Source of the DNA: Lutacidiplasma sp049802875
Lineage (GTDB): Archaea; Thermoplasmatota; Thermoplasmata; Lutacidiplasmatales; UBA184
Reading direction: 5' to 3'
NCBI GenBank assembly: GCA_049802875.1
Contig: JBARNH010000036.1
Coordinates: 1-64,000 of the forward strand
DNA: 64,000 nt
Under the pieces are notes generated by a model that worked only from the letters and a program-made list of their open reading frames with translations, did not search any database and had not been told where the DNA came from. Position 1 is the first letter of the stretch, and each line of letters begins with the position of its first letter. This document shows, piece by piece, positions 8,133-16,956 of this stretch. The position numbers were made by a program, and so were the translations under genes.

Positions 8133-9212
8133 ATGGTCTCGGCCGCCGCCGAACGCGTCGCCGCACCGGTCGGACCACCGCTCGACTTTCCTGCGGAACA
8201 ATCCCTCCCAGCCTACCGATTGATGGCGCTCTCGCGCGCAACCGACGAGCGCTGTCTCATTCTCCAACGGCAGGGTCGAATCGGGTTCTACGCTCCGCTG
8301 CTCGGCCAGGAGGCCGCTCAGGTGGGATGCGCCCTTGCGCTGACTCCGAACGATTGGATTTTCCCCGCGTACCGAGAGCTCGCAGTGGCCCTGACGCGAG
8401 GTGCGGCGCTCAAGGAGATCATGGACCAACTGATGGGCAATGCGGCCGACTTGACCAAGGGCCGGCAGATGCCCAATCATTTCGCTTTCTCGGACCAGCA
8501 CTTCGTCACGGCGTCGAGCCCGATCGGAACCCAAATCACCCAGGCGGTGGGTGCGGCGATGGCCGCACAGCGCCGGAAGCATCCGATCGTCACCGTCCCC
8601 TTCTTCGGTGACGGAGCGACGAGCTCGAACGATTTCCACGCCGGAATGAATTTCGCCGGAGTTTTTCGGACCCCCACGATCTTCTTCTGTCAGAACAATC
8701 AATGGGCCATCTCTCTCCCGAGGGAGAAACAAACCCATAGCAAGACCCTCGCCGAAAAAGCGGAGGCGTACGGGTTCCGCGGTGTGGTCGTGGACGGGAC
8801 GGATGTGAAGGCGGTCTACCGGGCCGTCGCGGAGGCTCGTCATCGGGCGATTCGTGGGGAAGGGCCGACGATGATCGAAGCGCAGGTCTACCGGCTCGGC
8901 CCCCATTCCACCTCCGACGACCCCAAGAGGTACCGACCCGATTCCGAGGTCGCCGAGTGGAAGGCGAAGGATCCGCTGACGAGGTTTCGAGCGGAGCTCA
9001 TCGGCGCCGGTGTCCTCGATGAGGCGACGGACCGGAAGATCGTCGAAGAGGCGCGAGCCCAGGTGGCTGCGGTCATCGAGGCGTCCGAGCGAATCCCTCC
9101 GATCGCCCCCCTCTCCTTGTTCGACGATGTCTTCGCCTCGCGCACGCCTCGTCTCGAGGAGGAACGCCGCGAGGTCGAGACCGCCGGTCCGGGGGCGGCC
9201 TCGAAGCAATGA
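8133..9212 (+). CDS. 2-oxoacid dehydrogenase E1 component, alpha subunit (copy 1)
   Basis: This 359-residue thiamine-diphosphate enzyme subunit has RQGRIGFYAPLLGQEA near the N-terminus and the ThDP motif GDGATSSNDFHAG...QNNQW (about residues 160-190). HSTSDDPKRYR marks the usual phosphorylation-loop region of E1alpha. With E1beta it decarboxylates a 2-oxoacid (branched-chain type by likeness to the characterised Thermoplasma acidophilum complex) and acylates the E2 lipoyl arm. ATG 8133 was chosen from the TATA box position; GTG 8121 or 8124 are close alternatives. Its stop overlaps the E1beta ATG (ATGA). Confidence 0.92.
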   Translation: MVSAAAERVAAPVGPPLDFPAEQSLPAYRLMALSRATDERCLILQRQGRIGFYAPLLGQEAAQVGCALALTPNDWIFPAYRELAVALTRGAALKEIMDQLMGNAADLTKGRQMPNHFAFSDQHFVTASSPIGTQITQAVGAAMAAQRRKHPIVTVPFFGDGATSSNDFHAGMNFAGVFRTPTIFFCQNNQWAISLPREKQTHSKTLAEKAEAYGFRGVVVDGTDVKAVYRAVAEARHRAIRGEGPTMIEAQVYRLGPHSTSDDPKRYRPDSEVAEWKAKDPLTRFRAELIGAGVLDEATDRKIVEEARAQVAAVIEASERIPPIAPLSLFDDVFASRTPRLEEERREVETAGPGAASKQ

Positions 9213-10186
9213 CCGAACTGACGCTGGTCCAAGCCGTCAATCGCGGCCTGGCCGAAGCGATGCGCGCCGACCCGGATGTCCTGATTCTCGGCGAGGACGT
9301 CGGAGTTAACGGCGGGGTCTTTCGGGCGACGGAGGGTCTGTTCAAGGAGTTCGGGGAGAGCCGGGTCGTTGACACGCCCCTCTCGGAAACCGGTATCGTC
9401 GGCACCGCGATCGGGATGGCGCTCTACGGATTGAAACCCGTCGCGGAGATCCAGTTTCTCGACTTCATCTATCCCGCGTTCGACCAGATCGTCAGTGAGC
9501 TCGCCAAGTTTCGGTACCGATCCGGGGGTCAGTTCCCGTGCCATGTGGTCATCCGGGCGCCCTATGGCGGCGGGATCAAGGGGGGTCTCTACCACTCGCA
9601 GAGTACGGAAGCGTACTTCTGCCACACCGCCGGGCTCAAGGTCGTGATCCCGTCGACCCCGGCGGATGCGAAGGGGCTCCTCCTCACCGCGATCCACGAT
9701 GAGGACCCCGTGATGTTCCTCGAGCCGAAGAGGATCTATCGCGCGGTCTCTGGGGAGGTTCCCGAGGGCGACCACCGCGTCCCGTTCGGGAAGGCGCGTC
9801 TCGTCCGCGAAGGAAGCGATGTGTCGTTGTTCGCCTACGGGGCGATGGTTCCTCCGACGGTGGAGGCCGCCGAGACTCTTGCGACGGAGGGGATCCATGC
9901 CGAGATCATCGACCCGAGGAGCCTCGTCCCCCTCGATGAACCGGCGATCATCTCTTCGGTCGAAAAGACCGGCCGTGCGGTCATCATCCACGAGGCGGCC
10001 CGATTTTGCGGGTTCGGTGGAGAGATCGCGGCGATCCTCGCGGAGAAGGCGTTCTATTCCCTCAAGGCACCGATCGCCCGAGTCACGGGTTACGACACCC
10101 CCTTCCCGTACGCTTTGGAGAACCTCTACCTGCCGAACGCCGAGAAGATCGCGCACGCCGCCCGCGCTGCGGTCCGCGCGTCGTAG
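9209..10186 (+). CDS. 2-oxoacid dehydrogenase E1 component, beta subunit
   Basis: This 325-residue protein has the transketolase-like pyrimidine-binding fold: ILGEDVGVNGGVFRAT at the start, then GTAIGMALYGLKPVAEIQ, and the C-terminal domain with YGAMVPPTVEAAE and DPRSLVPLD. It pairs with E1alpha to form the alpha2beta2 E1. It is the only E1beta gene in an operon with two E1alpha genes. The ATG overlaps the upstream stop (ATGA) and E2 follows after 9 bp. Confidence 0.95.
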   Translation: MTELTLVQAVNRGLAEAMRADPDVLILGEDVGVNGGVFRATEGLFKEFGESRVVDTPLSETGIVGTAIGMALYGLKPVAEIQFLDFIYPAFDQIVSELAKFRYRSGGQFPCHVVIRAPYGGGIKGGLYHSQSTEAYFCHTAGLKVVIPSTPADAKGLLLTAIHDEDPVMFLEPKRIYRAVSGEVPEGDHRVPFGKARLVREGSDVSLFAYGAMVPPTVEAAETLATEGIHAEIIDPRSLVPLDEPAIISSVEKTGRAVIIHEAARFCGFGGEIAAILAEKAFYSLKAPIARVTGYDTPFPYALENLYLPNAEKIAHAARAAVRAS

Positions 10187-10195
10187 GGAGTGGAA

Positions 10196-11524
10196 ATGGC
10201 GTTCGAGTTCCGCCTCCCCGACATCGGTGAGGGGGTGGCCGAGGGGGAGGTCGTCCAGTGGTACGTTCGCGAGGGAGATACCGTCCGGGAGGACGCCCCG
10301 CTCGTCAGCGTGTTGACGGATAAGGCGAACGTCGAGATCCCGTCCCCAAAAGCCGGTCGGGTCACGAAGATCCACGCTGCGGTGGGAGAGAAGGTCAAGG
10401 TCGGTGGACTCTTGGTAACGATCGAGCCGGGCGGGGAAGCGACCCCGACGGCGACGCCCGATTCCGCGGCCAGGATGGCAGGGCGCTCGGGGACGGGAGC
10501 AACGTCCACGCCGCCCGACACCCCGAAAGCCCCTCCCTCGACGCCACCTCCCGGCCCGAAAACCGTGCCCTCCGCGACAGCCGGCAGTTCGACCGGGAGT
10601 CGAGTCGCGGCCTCACCGTATCTCCGACGCCTCGCGACCGAGCGGGGCATCGACCTCTCGAAGGTCAAGGGATCCGGCCCGGACGGACGGATCACCGAGG
10701 GGGACCTTGGGTCGGCTCCCGTACCGGGGGGCGATTCCCGACCGCCCGACTCTGAGGCTTCGACTCCGGCGACTCAGCCCCCAATGCTCCCACCGCCGGA
10801 CTCCGATGCGATCTCGGATGTCGCGGAGCGGATTCCGATCCGGGGGCTCCGGCGTGTGATCGCCGAGCATATGGTGGAGGCGACCCACCGGCCCGCGCCG
10901 TTCACTTACGTAGAGGAGGTCGACGTCACCGAGCTCGTGATCCTTCGCGACAAGATGGCGAAGCACGTCGAGAAGCAGGGCACTCGTTTGAGCTACCTGC
11001 CGTTCATCGTGAAGGGGGTGGTCGCGGGCCTGAAGGCTCACCCGCGAATGAACGCCACGATGGACGACGCTCGCAATGAGCTCGTGATCCGATCGGCGTA
11101 TCACATCGGAATCGCGACCGCCGCGCCAGACGGACTCATCGTCCCGGTCGTCCGCCACGCAGAGCAGAAGAGTCTGACCGAAATCGCGCGGGAGATCCAG
11201 GATCTCGCCGAACGCGGGCGCCAGGGGAAGCTGACCCGCACAGAGCTGAGCGGCAGCACCTTCACGATCACCAGCCTCGGCGCGCTCGGTGGGGTTCTCG
11301 CGACCCCGATCCTCAACTATCCCGAGGTCGGGATCGTGGGGGTCCACAAGATCAGTCGGCGGCCGGTGTACCGCTCCGATGGCTCGATCGGGCCGGCGGA
11401 CCTCATGAATCTCTCCGTCACACTCGACCACCGGGTGCTCGATGGAATCGAGGGCGCCCAGTTCTTGGCCACGGTGAAGACGTACCTCGAGGATCCGCAC
11501 CAACTGTTCGCCGAAATGCGATGA
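10196..11524 (+). CDS. 2-oxoacid dehydrogenase E2 (dihydrolipoyl acyltransferase)
   Basis: This 442-residue protein has three parts: an N-terminal lipoyl domain with acceptor Lys in TDKANVEIPSP (near residue 42), a Pro/Thr-rich linker, and a peripheral subunit-binding domain (about 138-175). An acyltransferase core follows, with the catalytic DHRVLDG near 411. ATG 10196 was preferred over GTG 10190 because GGGAG sits five bases upstream of it. E2 forms the complex core and moves the acyl group to CoA. The stop overlaps the start of the second E1alpha gene (ATGA). Confidence 0.95.
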   Translation: MAFEFRLPDIGEGVAEGEVVQWYVREGDTVREDAPLVSVLTDKANVEIPSPKAGRVTKIHAAVGEKVKVGGLLVTIEPGGEATPTATPDSAARMAGRSGTGATSTPPDTPKAPPSTPPPGPKTVPSATAGSSTGSRVAASPYLRRLATERGIDLSKVKGSGPDGRITEGDLGSAPVPGGDSRPPDSEASTPATQPPMLPPPDSDAISDVAERIPIRGLRRVIAEHMVEATHRPAPFTYVEEVDVTELVILRDKMAKHVEKQGTRLSYLPFIVKGVVAGLKAHPRMNATMDDARNELVIRSAYHIGIATAAPDGLIVPVVRHAEQKSLTEIAREIQDLAERGRQGKLTRTELSGSTFTITSLGALGGVLATPILNYPEVGIVGVHKISRRPVYRSDGSIGPADLMNLSVTLDHRVLDGIEGAQFLATVKTYLEDPHQLFAEMR

Positions 11525-12585
11525 GCGAGCCGGCGTCGCTCGTGCCCCTTCCGTACGAGGAGGAGTCCCTCCGCCGAATGTTGGGTCAGGACTGGGCGCC
11601 CACGCTCCGCTCCGCCTACCGTTGGATGCGACTCGGCCGGGCGCTCGATGCACGGATGCAAGGGCTTCAACGTCAGGGCCGAGTCGGATTCTACGGGGCC
11701 GCGACCGGTCAAGAGGCCGTGAACGTCGCCGCCGGACTCGTCTCGACGCCCGACGATTGGATCTTTCCCGGCCTCCGGGAGCAGCTGGTCGCGTTGGTAC
11801 GGGGTCACTCCCTGGTGGAGTACGTCCACCACCTCTTTGCGGACGACGCGGACCCGGGCCGCGGGCGAAGCATGCCCTGCCACCCGACGGCCCGCGAGGT
11901 CCATCATGTCTCGATGTCTTCGGTGATCGGTACCCAGATCAGTCAGGCCGTGGGGCTCGCCTACGCGCTTCGGGCCAAGCGCGCGCCGGGCGTCTCGCTC
12001 GCCTTCTTCGGCGACGGCGCCACGAGCTCCAACGATTTTCATGCCGGCCTCAATTTCGGAAGCATTCACTCGCTTCCGGTCGTCTTCTGCTGCACGAACA
12101 ATCAGTGGGCGATCTCCTCCCCCGTCTCGCGACAGACCGCCGCGCCGACCTTCGCGGGCAAGTCGGTCGCCTACGGTCTCCCCGGGCGTCGGGTCGATGG
12201 GACCGACTTCGTCGCTTCCTTCTCCGAGCTGGCTCAAGCCGTGCGGGGCGCCCGCGAGGGCCAGGGCCCCTGCCTGTTGGAATTCGTAACCTATCGAATG
12301 ACCGCGCATTCCAGTTCGGACGACCCAAGCCGCTACCAACCGGCGGATTGGGCCGCTCAGGCGGCGGCCCACGACCCGGTTGAGCGTTTGGAACGGTGGA
12401 TGCGGGAGCACGGCCTCTTGACGGATGACACGATCGCCGGGATCGCCGCCGAAGCAGAACAACAGGTCCGGGCCGCGGTCGAGATCGCGGAATCGACTCC
12501 TCCTCCCTCGCCGTCCTCACTGACCGAAGACGTCTATGCCCCCGCGGCCTCGGGACCGTCATTCCCGATGGGGAACACGGTGTGA
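11521..12585 (+). CDS. 2-oxoacid dehydrogenase E1 component, alpha subunit (copy 2)
   Basis: This is a 354-residue paralogue of the 8133-9212 protein. It keeps GLQRQGRVGFYGAATGQEA, the ThDP motif GDGATSSNDFHAG...TNNQW and HSSSDDPSRYQ. It differs at SMPCHPTAREVHHVSMSS, where copy 1 has QMPNHF, a region near the active-site channel. No E1beta partner follows it, so it probably shares the single E1beta or replaces copy 1 for another substrate. It is translationally coupled to E2 (ATGA overlap), and E3 begins 3 bp after its stop. Confidence 0.92.
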   Translation: MSEPASLVPLPYEEESLRRMLGQDWAPTLRSAYRWMRLGRALDARMQGLQRQGRVGFYGAATGQEAVNVAAGLVSTPDDWIFPGLREQLVALVRGHSLVEYVHHLFADDADPGRGRSMPCHPTAREVHHVSMSSVIGTQISQAVGLAYALRAKRAPGVSLAFFGDGATSSNDFHAGLNFGSIHSLPVVFCCTNNQWAISSPVSRQTAAPTFAGKSVAYGLPGRRVDGTDFVASFSELAQAVRGAREGQGPCLLEFVTYRMTAHSSSDDPSRYQPADWAAQAAAHDPVERLERWMREHGLLTDDTIAGIAAEAEQQVRAAVEIAESTPPPSPSSLTEDVYAPAASGPSFPMGNTV

Positions 12586-12588
12586 ACC

Positions 12589-14031
12589 ATGGCCGGCACC
12601 TACACGCGGAAGACGGAGGTACTGGTCCTGGGAGGGGGCCCGGGCGGATACATGTCGGCGATCCGCGCGGGGCAGCTCGGGAAGAAGGTGCTGTTGGTCG
12701 AAAAGCGCGACTTGGGCGGGGAGTGTCTGAACCGCGGTTGCATTCCGTCGAAGGCGCTGATCCACGCATCGCTCCTCTATCGTGCCGTCCGCACCGAAGG
12801 CCCGGAGGTGGGCGTTCGGGCGACCGATGTGAAGTTCGACCTTCCGTCAGCCATGAAGTGGAAGCAGGAGGTCGTCGCGAAGGAACGGCAGGGAGTCGCG
12901 ACGTTGCTCAAGGCGGCGGGGGTCGCTGTGCTCCAGGGAGAGGGCCGCTTTACGGGGCCGCACACCGCCGACCTGGCGGCGCCGGACGGAGGCCACGAAC
13001 GGGTCGACTTCGAGCACGCGGTGATCGCGACCGGGGCGGTCCATTCCACGATCCCGGGGTTCGAGACCGACGGGAAGCAGGTCGTCAACGCGTGGGAGCT
13101 GCTCGACCTGCCCTCACTTCCGGAATCGATGTTAATTCTTGGCGGCGGGGTGAGCGGCTGCGAGCTCGGAGAATTCCTGGCGCACGTCGGGGTTACGGTC
13201 ACGATCGTCGAGTTGCTGCCCCAGATCCTTCCCGGGATGGACCCCGACCTCTCTCGGGAACTGAGTTCCACCTTCGAGCGGATCGGCGTCCGGGTGCTCG
13301 CGGGGACCCGAGCCGTAGAGCTCAAGCGAGAGGCGAAACAGGTGACCATGACGATCGAAGGCTCGAACGGGAAGCAAGATCTCTCCGCGGAGCGGCTCTT
13401 CGTAACTGTGGGAAAGTGGCCGGCGAGCCGGGACTTGGGTCTCGAGGAGGCCGGCGTGGCGGTCGACGCGAAGTCCGGTTTTATTCCGGTCGATGACCGG
13501 CTCCGAACGAACCAGGCGCACATCTACGCGGTCGGGGACGTCGCCCGCCCCCCGATGTTGGCCCACAAATCGTACCGGGAGGGGGTCGTGGCGGCCGAAG
13601 CGATCGCCGGTTTGCCGACGCGGTTTCAATTCCAGGCGATGCCGGGGGTGGTCTTCACGACCCCCGAGCTCGCCACCGTCGGACTTTCGAAGGCGGACGC
13701 CGAGGGGCAGGGCCACGCCGCCCGCGAGGCAAAGTTCCCCTACGCCGCCTTGGGTCGAGCCCATGCGAGTCACTCGACCCAGGGGTGGGTCAAAGTGGTG
13801 GGTGACGACAAGAGCGGGGCGTTGCTCGGCGTGCACGCCGCCGGTGAGCGGGCCGGCGAGTTCATCGCGGAGGCGGCGCATGCGATCGAGATGGGCGCGA
13901 CGGTGCGCGACCTCGCGCTAACGATCCACCCCCATCCGACCTTCTCCGAGGGGCTCCAAGAAGCGGCGCTGCTTTGGTTGGGGGAGCCGATGCACGTCGC
14001 CCGACGGAGGACGGATGCCACGAGTCGTTGA
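12589..14031 (+). CDS. lpdA: Dihydrolipoamide dehydrogenase (E3)
   Basis: This 480-residue flavoenzyme has the FAD motif VLGGGPGGYMSA, the redox disulfide GGECLNRGCIPSK (about residues 43-55) and the NAD motif LILGGGVSGCELGEF. It also has IYAVGDVA and the C-terminal catalytic pair in LTIHPHPTFSE. It reoxidises the dihydrolipoyl arm of E2 and makes NADH. It is the fifth gene of the operon, and lipB begins inside its last codons (17-bp overlap). Confidence 0.95.
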   Translation: MAGTYTRKTEVLVLGGGPGGYMSAIRAGQLGKKVLLVEKRDLGGECLNRGCIPSKALIHASLLYRAVRTEGPEVGVRATDVKFDLPSAMKWKQEVVAKERQGVATLLKAAGVAVLQGEGRFTGPHTADLAAPDGGHERVDFEHAVIATGAVHSTIPGFETDGKQVVNAWELLDLPSLPESMLILGGGVSGCELGEFLAHVGVTVTIVELLPQILPGMDPDLSRELSSTFERIGVRVLAGTRAVELKREAKQVTMTIEGSNGKQDLSAERLFVTVGKWPASRDLGLEEAGVAVDAKSGFIPVDDRLRTNQAHIYAVGDVARPPMLAHKSYREGVVAAEAIAGLPTRFQFQAMPGVVFTTPELATVGLSKADAEGQGHAAREAKFPYAALGRAHASHSTQGWVKVVGDDKSGALLGVHAAGERAGEFIAEAAHAIEMGATVRDLALTIHPHPTFSEGLQEAALLWLGEPMHVARRRTDATSR

Positions 14032-14689
14032 TTGGGGGCAGCGCGAGTACGCCGACGCCTTGGCCGAGATGCGCTCGATGGTTCGAGCGCGCCGGTCGGG
14101 GGCCAATGAGGACACGCTGATCCTGGTCGAGCACCCGCCGGTTGTGACCGTCGGGGTCGAAGGGGACGATGGCGAGGCGGCTCGCAGCGGCTTTCCGGTG
14201 ATCCCGGTCGAACGGGGCGGTCGCGGAACGTACCATGGACCCGGCCAGTTGGTAGGGTATCCGATCGTCCACCTCGACTACCGGAGCCGGGACGTGCGTC
14301 GGTTCGTGCATGAGGTGGAAGAGGTCGTGGTCGACGCGCTCGCCGCGTACGGGGTCCGAGCGGGCCACGTATCGGGGCGCCACGGGGTGTGGGTCGACGG
14401 GGAGAGGAAGATCGCGTCGATCGGCATCGCGGTGGACCATTGGGTGACGTTCCACGGTTTCGCGCTGAACGTCGACCTCGACCTGGCTCCGTTCGAACAG
14501 TTTCATCCGTGCGGGCTCAGCGGATCCGTCATGACGTCCCTCGCTCGCGAGCTCGGGCACCCGGTGTCGACCGCCTCCGTCAAGCCCGCGGTGATCCGCG
14601 CGTGGAACGAGCGGTTCGCTCGAGGGACCGGTTCGACCGCCGAGCGGACCGTCGAGACAAGGGCGGCGACAGTGTCGTCCTCGGCATGA
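14015..14689 (+). CDS. lipB: Lipoyl(octanoyl) transferase LipB
   Basis: This 224-residue protein has the LipB signatures RGGRGTYHGPGQLVGYP (acyl-binding), the catalytic-type Lys in ERKIASIGI (near 132) and the catalytic Cys in FHPCGLSGSVMTSL (near 164). LipB transfers an octanoyl or lipoyl group onto the E2 lipoyl-domain lysine, which fits its place next to E2/E3. The start has GGAGG four bases upstream and lies within the E3 gene. Classical LipB uses acyl-ACP as donor, and no ACP or LipA gene is visible here. Its stop overlaps the next start (ATGA). Confidence 0.9.
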   Translation: MPRVVDWGQREYADALAEMRSMVRARRSGANEDTLILVEHPPVVTVGVEGDDGEAARSGFPVIPVERGGRGTYHGPGQLVGYPIVHLDYRSRDVRRFVHEVEEVVVDALAAYGVRAGHVSGRHGVWVDGERKIASIGIAVDHWVTFHGFALNVDLDLAPFEQFHPCGLSGSVMTSLARELGHPVSTASVKPAVIRAWNERFARGTGSTAERTVETRAATVSSSA

Positions 14690-15612
14690 GCCCCGCGTCG
14701 GGCCGGCCGCGGCTCCTACTGGTCGGCGGAGGTGGGGGGCTCGCGGGGCGATCGGTCGTTGAGGAGTTTGCGCCGGACTGGGCGATCCGCTCCGTTCACC
14801 GGCATCCCGTGGCGTCCGAAGCCTCAACCCACGTGGAGTGGATCCGGGGGGACGCGCAGAGCATCACGGACTGGCGGACGCTGCTCGAGGACGTTGACCT
14901 CGTGATCAATCTCGCGTGGTACCGAGCCGGGAGCGCGCGGCGTTTCCGGTGGCTCGCGGACGGGCTGATCCGTCTCCTCCGCGCATCGGAGGCGGCGCAG
15001 ACCCCCCGATGGCTTCAGGTCAGCGTGCCGGACGCCCCGGAGCGGCTCGAGATCGGACTCCCCTATCTGACCCAGAAGCGCCGAGTCGACCGTGCTCTTG
15101 CGGAGAGTTCACTGTCGTACGCGATCGTTCGACCGACGATGTTGTTCGGCGCGAACGACAAGTTGATGACCGTGATGCTCCGGACGGTGGCTCGCTACCA
15201 CCGCTTCCCGATGTTCGCGGACGGCGAGTACCACGTAAGCCCGATCGCTGCTCGGGACCTCGCTCGGATCCTCCGGCGCGAGGCGAGCCTCACCGCCCGC
15301 CACACCGTGAGTGCGGGCGGGCCCACTCGATGGCGGTACCGCGACCTCACGGACCGACTGTTCACGGTCCTCGGTCGAACCCCTCGATATCTCCGCTTCT
15401 CCGCTCGGGGTGGCGTGCGACTCGCGCGGCTGCTCGAAACGTTCGGTTCGACGCTGCTCTACGCCTACGAGGTCGAATGGCTGGTGTCGGATCTTCTGGG
15501 GCTTCCCCCGTACGAGGGTCTCGACCGCCCGCTCGCCCCAGTCGAAACGTTCCTCTCCGTGGAGGCGGTCCGATACCCTCCCGGGAGCTCGGCGCGCGCT
15601 CGGCAGTATTAA
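14686..15612 (+). CDS. NAD(P)-binding SDR-family protein (epimerase/NDUFA9-like)
   Basis: This 308-residue extended-SDR-like protein has the Rossmann motif LLLVGGGGGLAGRSVV, DVDLVINLAWY, YLTQK in the YxxxK position and IVRPTMLFGANDK. The last matches the NDUFA9/atypical epimerase group. The ATG overlaps the lipB stop (ATGA), so it belongs to the dehydrogenase operon, although no role in lipoate or branched-chain metabolism is known for it. The open frame runs upstream to 14389, but only the part from 14686 shows the fold. Confidence 0.82.
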   Translation: MSPASGRPRLLLVGGGGGLAGRSVVEEFAPDWAIRSVHRHPVASEASTHVEWIRGDAQSITDWRTLLEDVDLVINLAWYRAGSARRFRWLADGLIRLLRASEAAQTPRWLQVSVPDAPERLEIGLPYLTQKRRVDRALAESSLSYAIVRPTMLFGANDKLMTVMLRTVARYHRFPMFADGEYHVSPIAARDLARILRREASLTARHTVSAGGPTRWRYRDLTDRLFTVLGRTPRYLRFSARGGVRLARLLETFGSTLLYAYEVEWLVSDLLGLPPYEGLDRPLAPVETFLSVEAVRYPPGSSARARQY

Positions 15613-15640
15613 GGTCGGTCGCCGCCTTCGTAAATCACCC

Positions 15641-16564
15641 ATGGAAGCAGTCGATCTCAGCCGGCGCCTCGGAGACTTCGGTCAGGTAGCAGGGGAGGTT
15701 CTCCGGGACGTAGAGGATGTCACCGAGCAGCAGATCCGGCACTGGATCGTGAACCCGTTCCTGGTCGCGCTCGGCTGGAACCCCGACGACAAGAAGCAGG
15801 TCTACCTCGACTTTCCCGTGCCGTCCGGTGAGGGCCACATCGACTACGCCCTCTACAATTCCGAGGGCCAACCTCGGCTCTTCCTCGACGTCCGCGAGCG
15901 CACGGCGAACGTCACCGACCCGGGCAAGGTCGCAGAACAGGCGAAGCAGGCGAAGGTCCCTCTCGTACTTCTGACGAATGGGAGGGAATTCTCCCTCTGG
16001 TTCGTGGGCAACGAGGAGGTGCCGGGGCCGCTCTTCGTCCTTCCGATCGCCGACCTCGCCGACAACGCCGAGGCGCTTCTCGGGCTGACCGCGGATTACC
16101 GCCTCTCCGATACGGGCATTCAGCAGCTGCGCCGGAGCGCGATCCGCCTCGCCGTCCTCGTCATGCTCGAGGAGAACTCGGAGAAGACGTTCGACGCCAT
16201 GGTCGAATGGGTCCAAGGGCAGGTCTCGCCCGGGGCGCTCGACGACACGACCGAGCAGGCGATCCGAGACGCGACGATGATCTGGCTCACGGAGGAGCAC
16301 CTTGTCCTCCCGGCGTTCCAGCCGAAGGAGGGTAAGCGCCTCCACGAATTGCGCACCACCACTCCGCGGGACTGGGAATCGTTCCCCCGGGGCCCGCCGG
16401 GAACTTTCCAGTACAAGTACGACACCGCCAAGATCCTCGACCTGCGCCAGGGCGCCAAGGAGGTCCGCGAACAGCTCCGTTTGCAGGGGCTCCGGACTCC
16501 CACGGCGACGAGCTTCGGCGGTTTCTACCACGCCCTCCGGCACCGCGCGGGATTGGGCAAGTAG
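15641..16564 (+). CDS. Orphan HSDR_N-like (type I restriction R N-terminal fold) protein
   Basis: This 307-residue protein has an N-terminal region like HSDR_N/PD-(D/E)XK domains: NPFLVALGWNPDDKKQV, then HIDYALY (D near 67), LFLDVRERT (near 80-87), and VPLVLLTNGREFSLW. The usual D...ExK is replaced by D...DVRE, so the catalytic Lys is not seen and nuclease activity is doubtful. The C-terminal half is charged and helical and of unknown type. No methylase, specificity or helicase gene is nearby. A TATTAA element overlaps the previous stop (15607-15612) and supports ATG 15641. The upstream in-frame extension is not coding. Confidence 0.72.
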   Translation: MEAVDLSRRLGDFGQVAGEVLRDVEDVTEQQIRHWIVNPFLVALGWNPDDKKQVYLDFPVPSGEGHIDYALYNSEGQPRLFLDVRERTANVTDPGKVAEQAKQAKVPLVLLTNGREFSLWFVGNEEVPGPLFVLPIADLADNAEALLGLTADYRLSDTGIQQLRRSAIRLAVLVMLEENSEKTFDAMVEWVQGQVSPGALDDTTEQAIRDATMIWLTEEHLVLPAFQPKEGKRLHELRTTTPRDWESFPRGPPGTFQYKYDTAKILDLRQGAKEVREQLRLQGLRTPTATSFGGFYHALRHRAGLGK

Positions 16565-16633
16565 ACCAGCTGGGCGAAGGGCCGGTCCGGCGTCGGCGAT
16601 AGTTTCCTATCCCACGAGACCCTTAGGGTCACC

Positions 16634-16876
16634 ATGGCACCACCCCCGCCCCCGGCGACTCCCGAAACCAACCTCTTCCAGGACTTCGTTCAAGCGATCG
16701 CGGACCGTCACGGACAGATGGACATCCGGCTCGAACATCTCTCGCTCCGCCTGCCGCTCCTCAAGGAGAGCGTGGAACTCAACGGCACGATCTCGGTCTC
16801 GGTGCACATGCGCGAGCTGACGGACAAGGAAAAGCAGGCCCGCGTTGCCAAGGAACTCAGGACGCTCGCTCGCTGA
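16634..16876 (+). CDS. Conserved small hypothetical protein
   Basis: This 80-residue protein has a Pro-rich start, then a predicted helix (LFQDFVQAIADRHGQMDIRL), then a beta-rich middle ending in GTISVSVHMREL, and a basic helical C-terminus. A TATA-like AGTTTCCTAT is centred about 25 bp upstream, suggesting a leaderless message. The codon bias matches the neighbours. No family was recognised. Confidence 0.6.
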   Translation: MAPPPPPATPETNLFQDFVQAIADRHGQMDIRLEHLSLRLPLLKESVELNGTISVSVHMRELTDKEKQARVAKELRTLAR

Positions 16877-16956
16877 CCCCGCGACCACCGGCGGGGTCTC
16901 GCCCCCGCCCCGCCGTTTCGTTACGTTTAATACGCATGAGTGCGCGTTTATTTTCG

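Noticed and set aside
7700..8611. 303-residue plus-strand frame overlapping the ABC ATPase and E1alpha
   Set aside because: It crosses two well-supported genes in other frames and has no features of its own.
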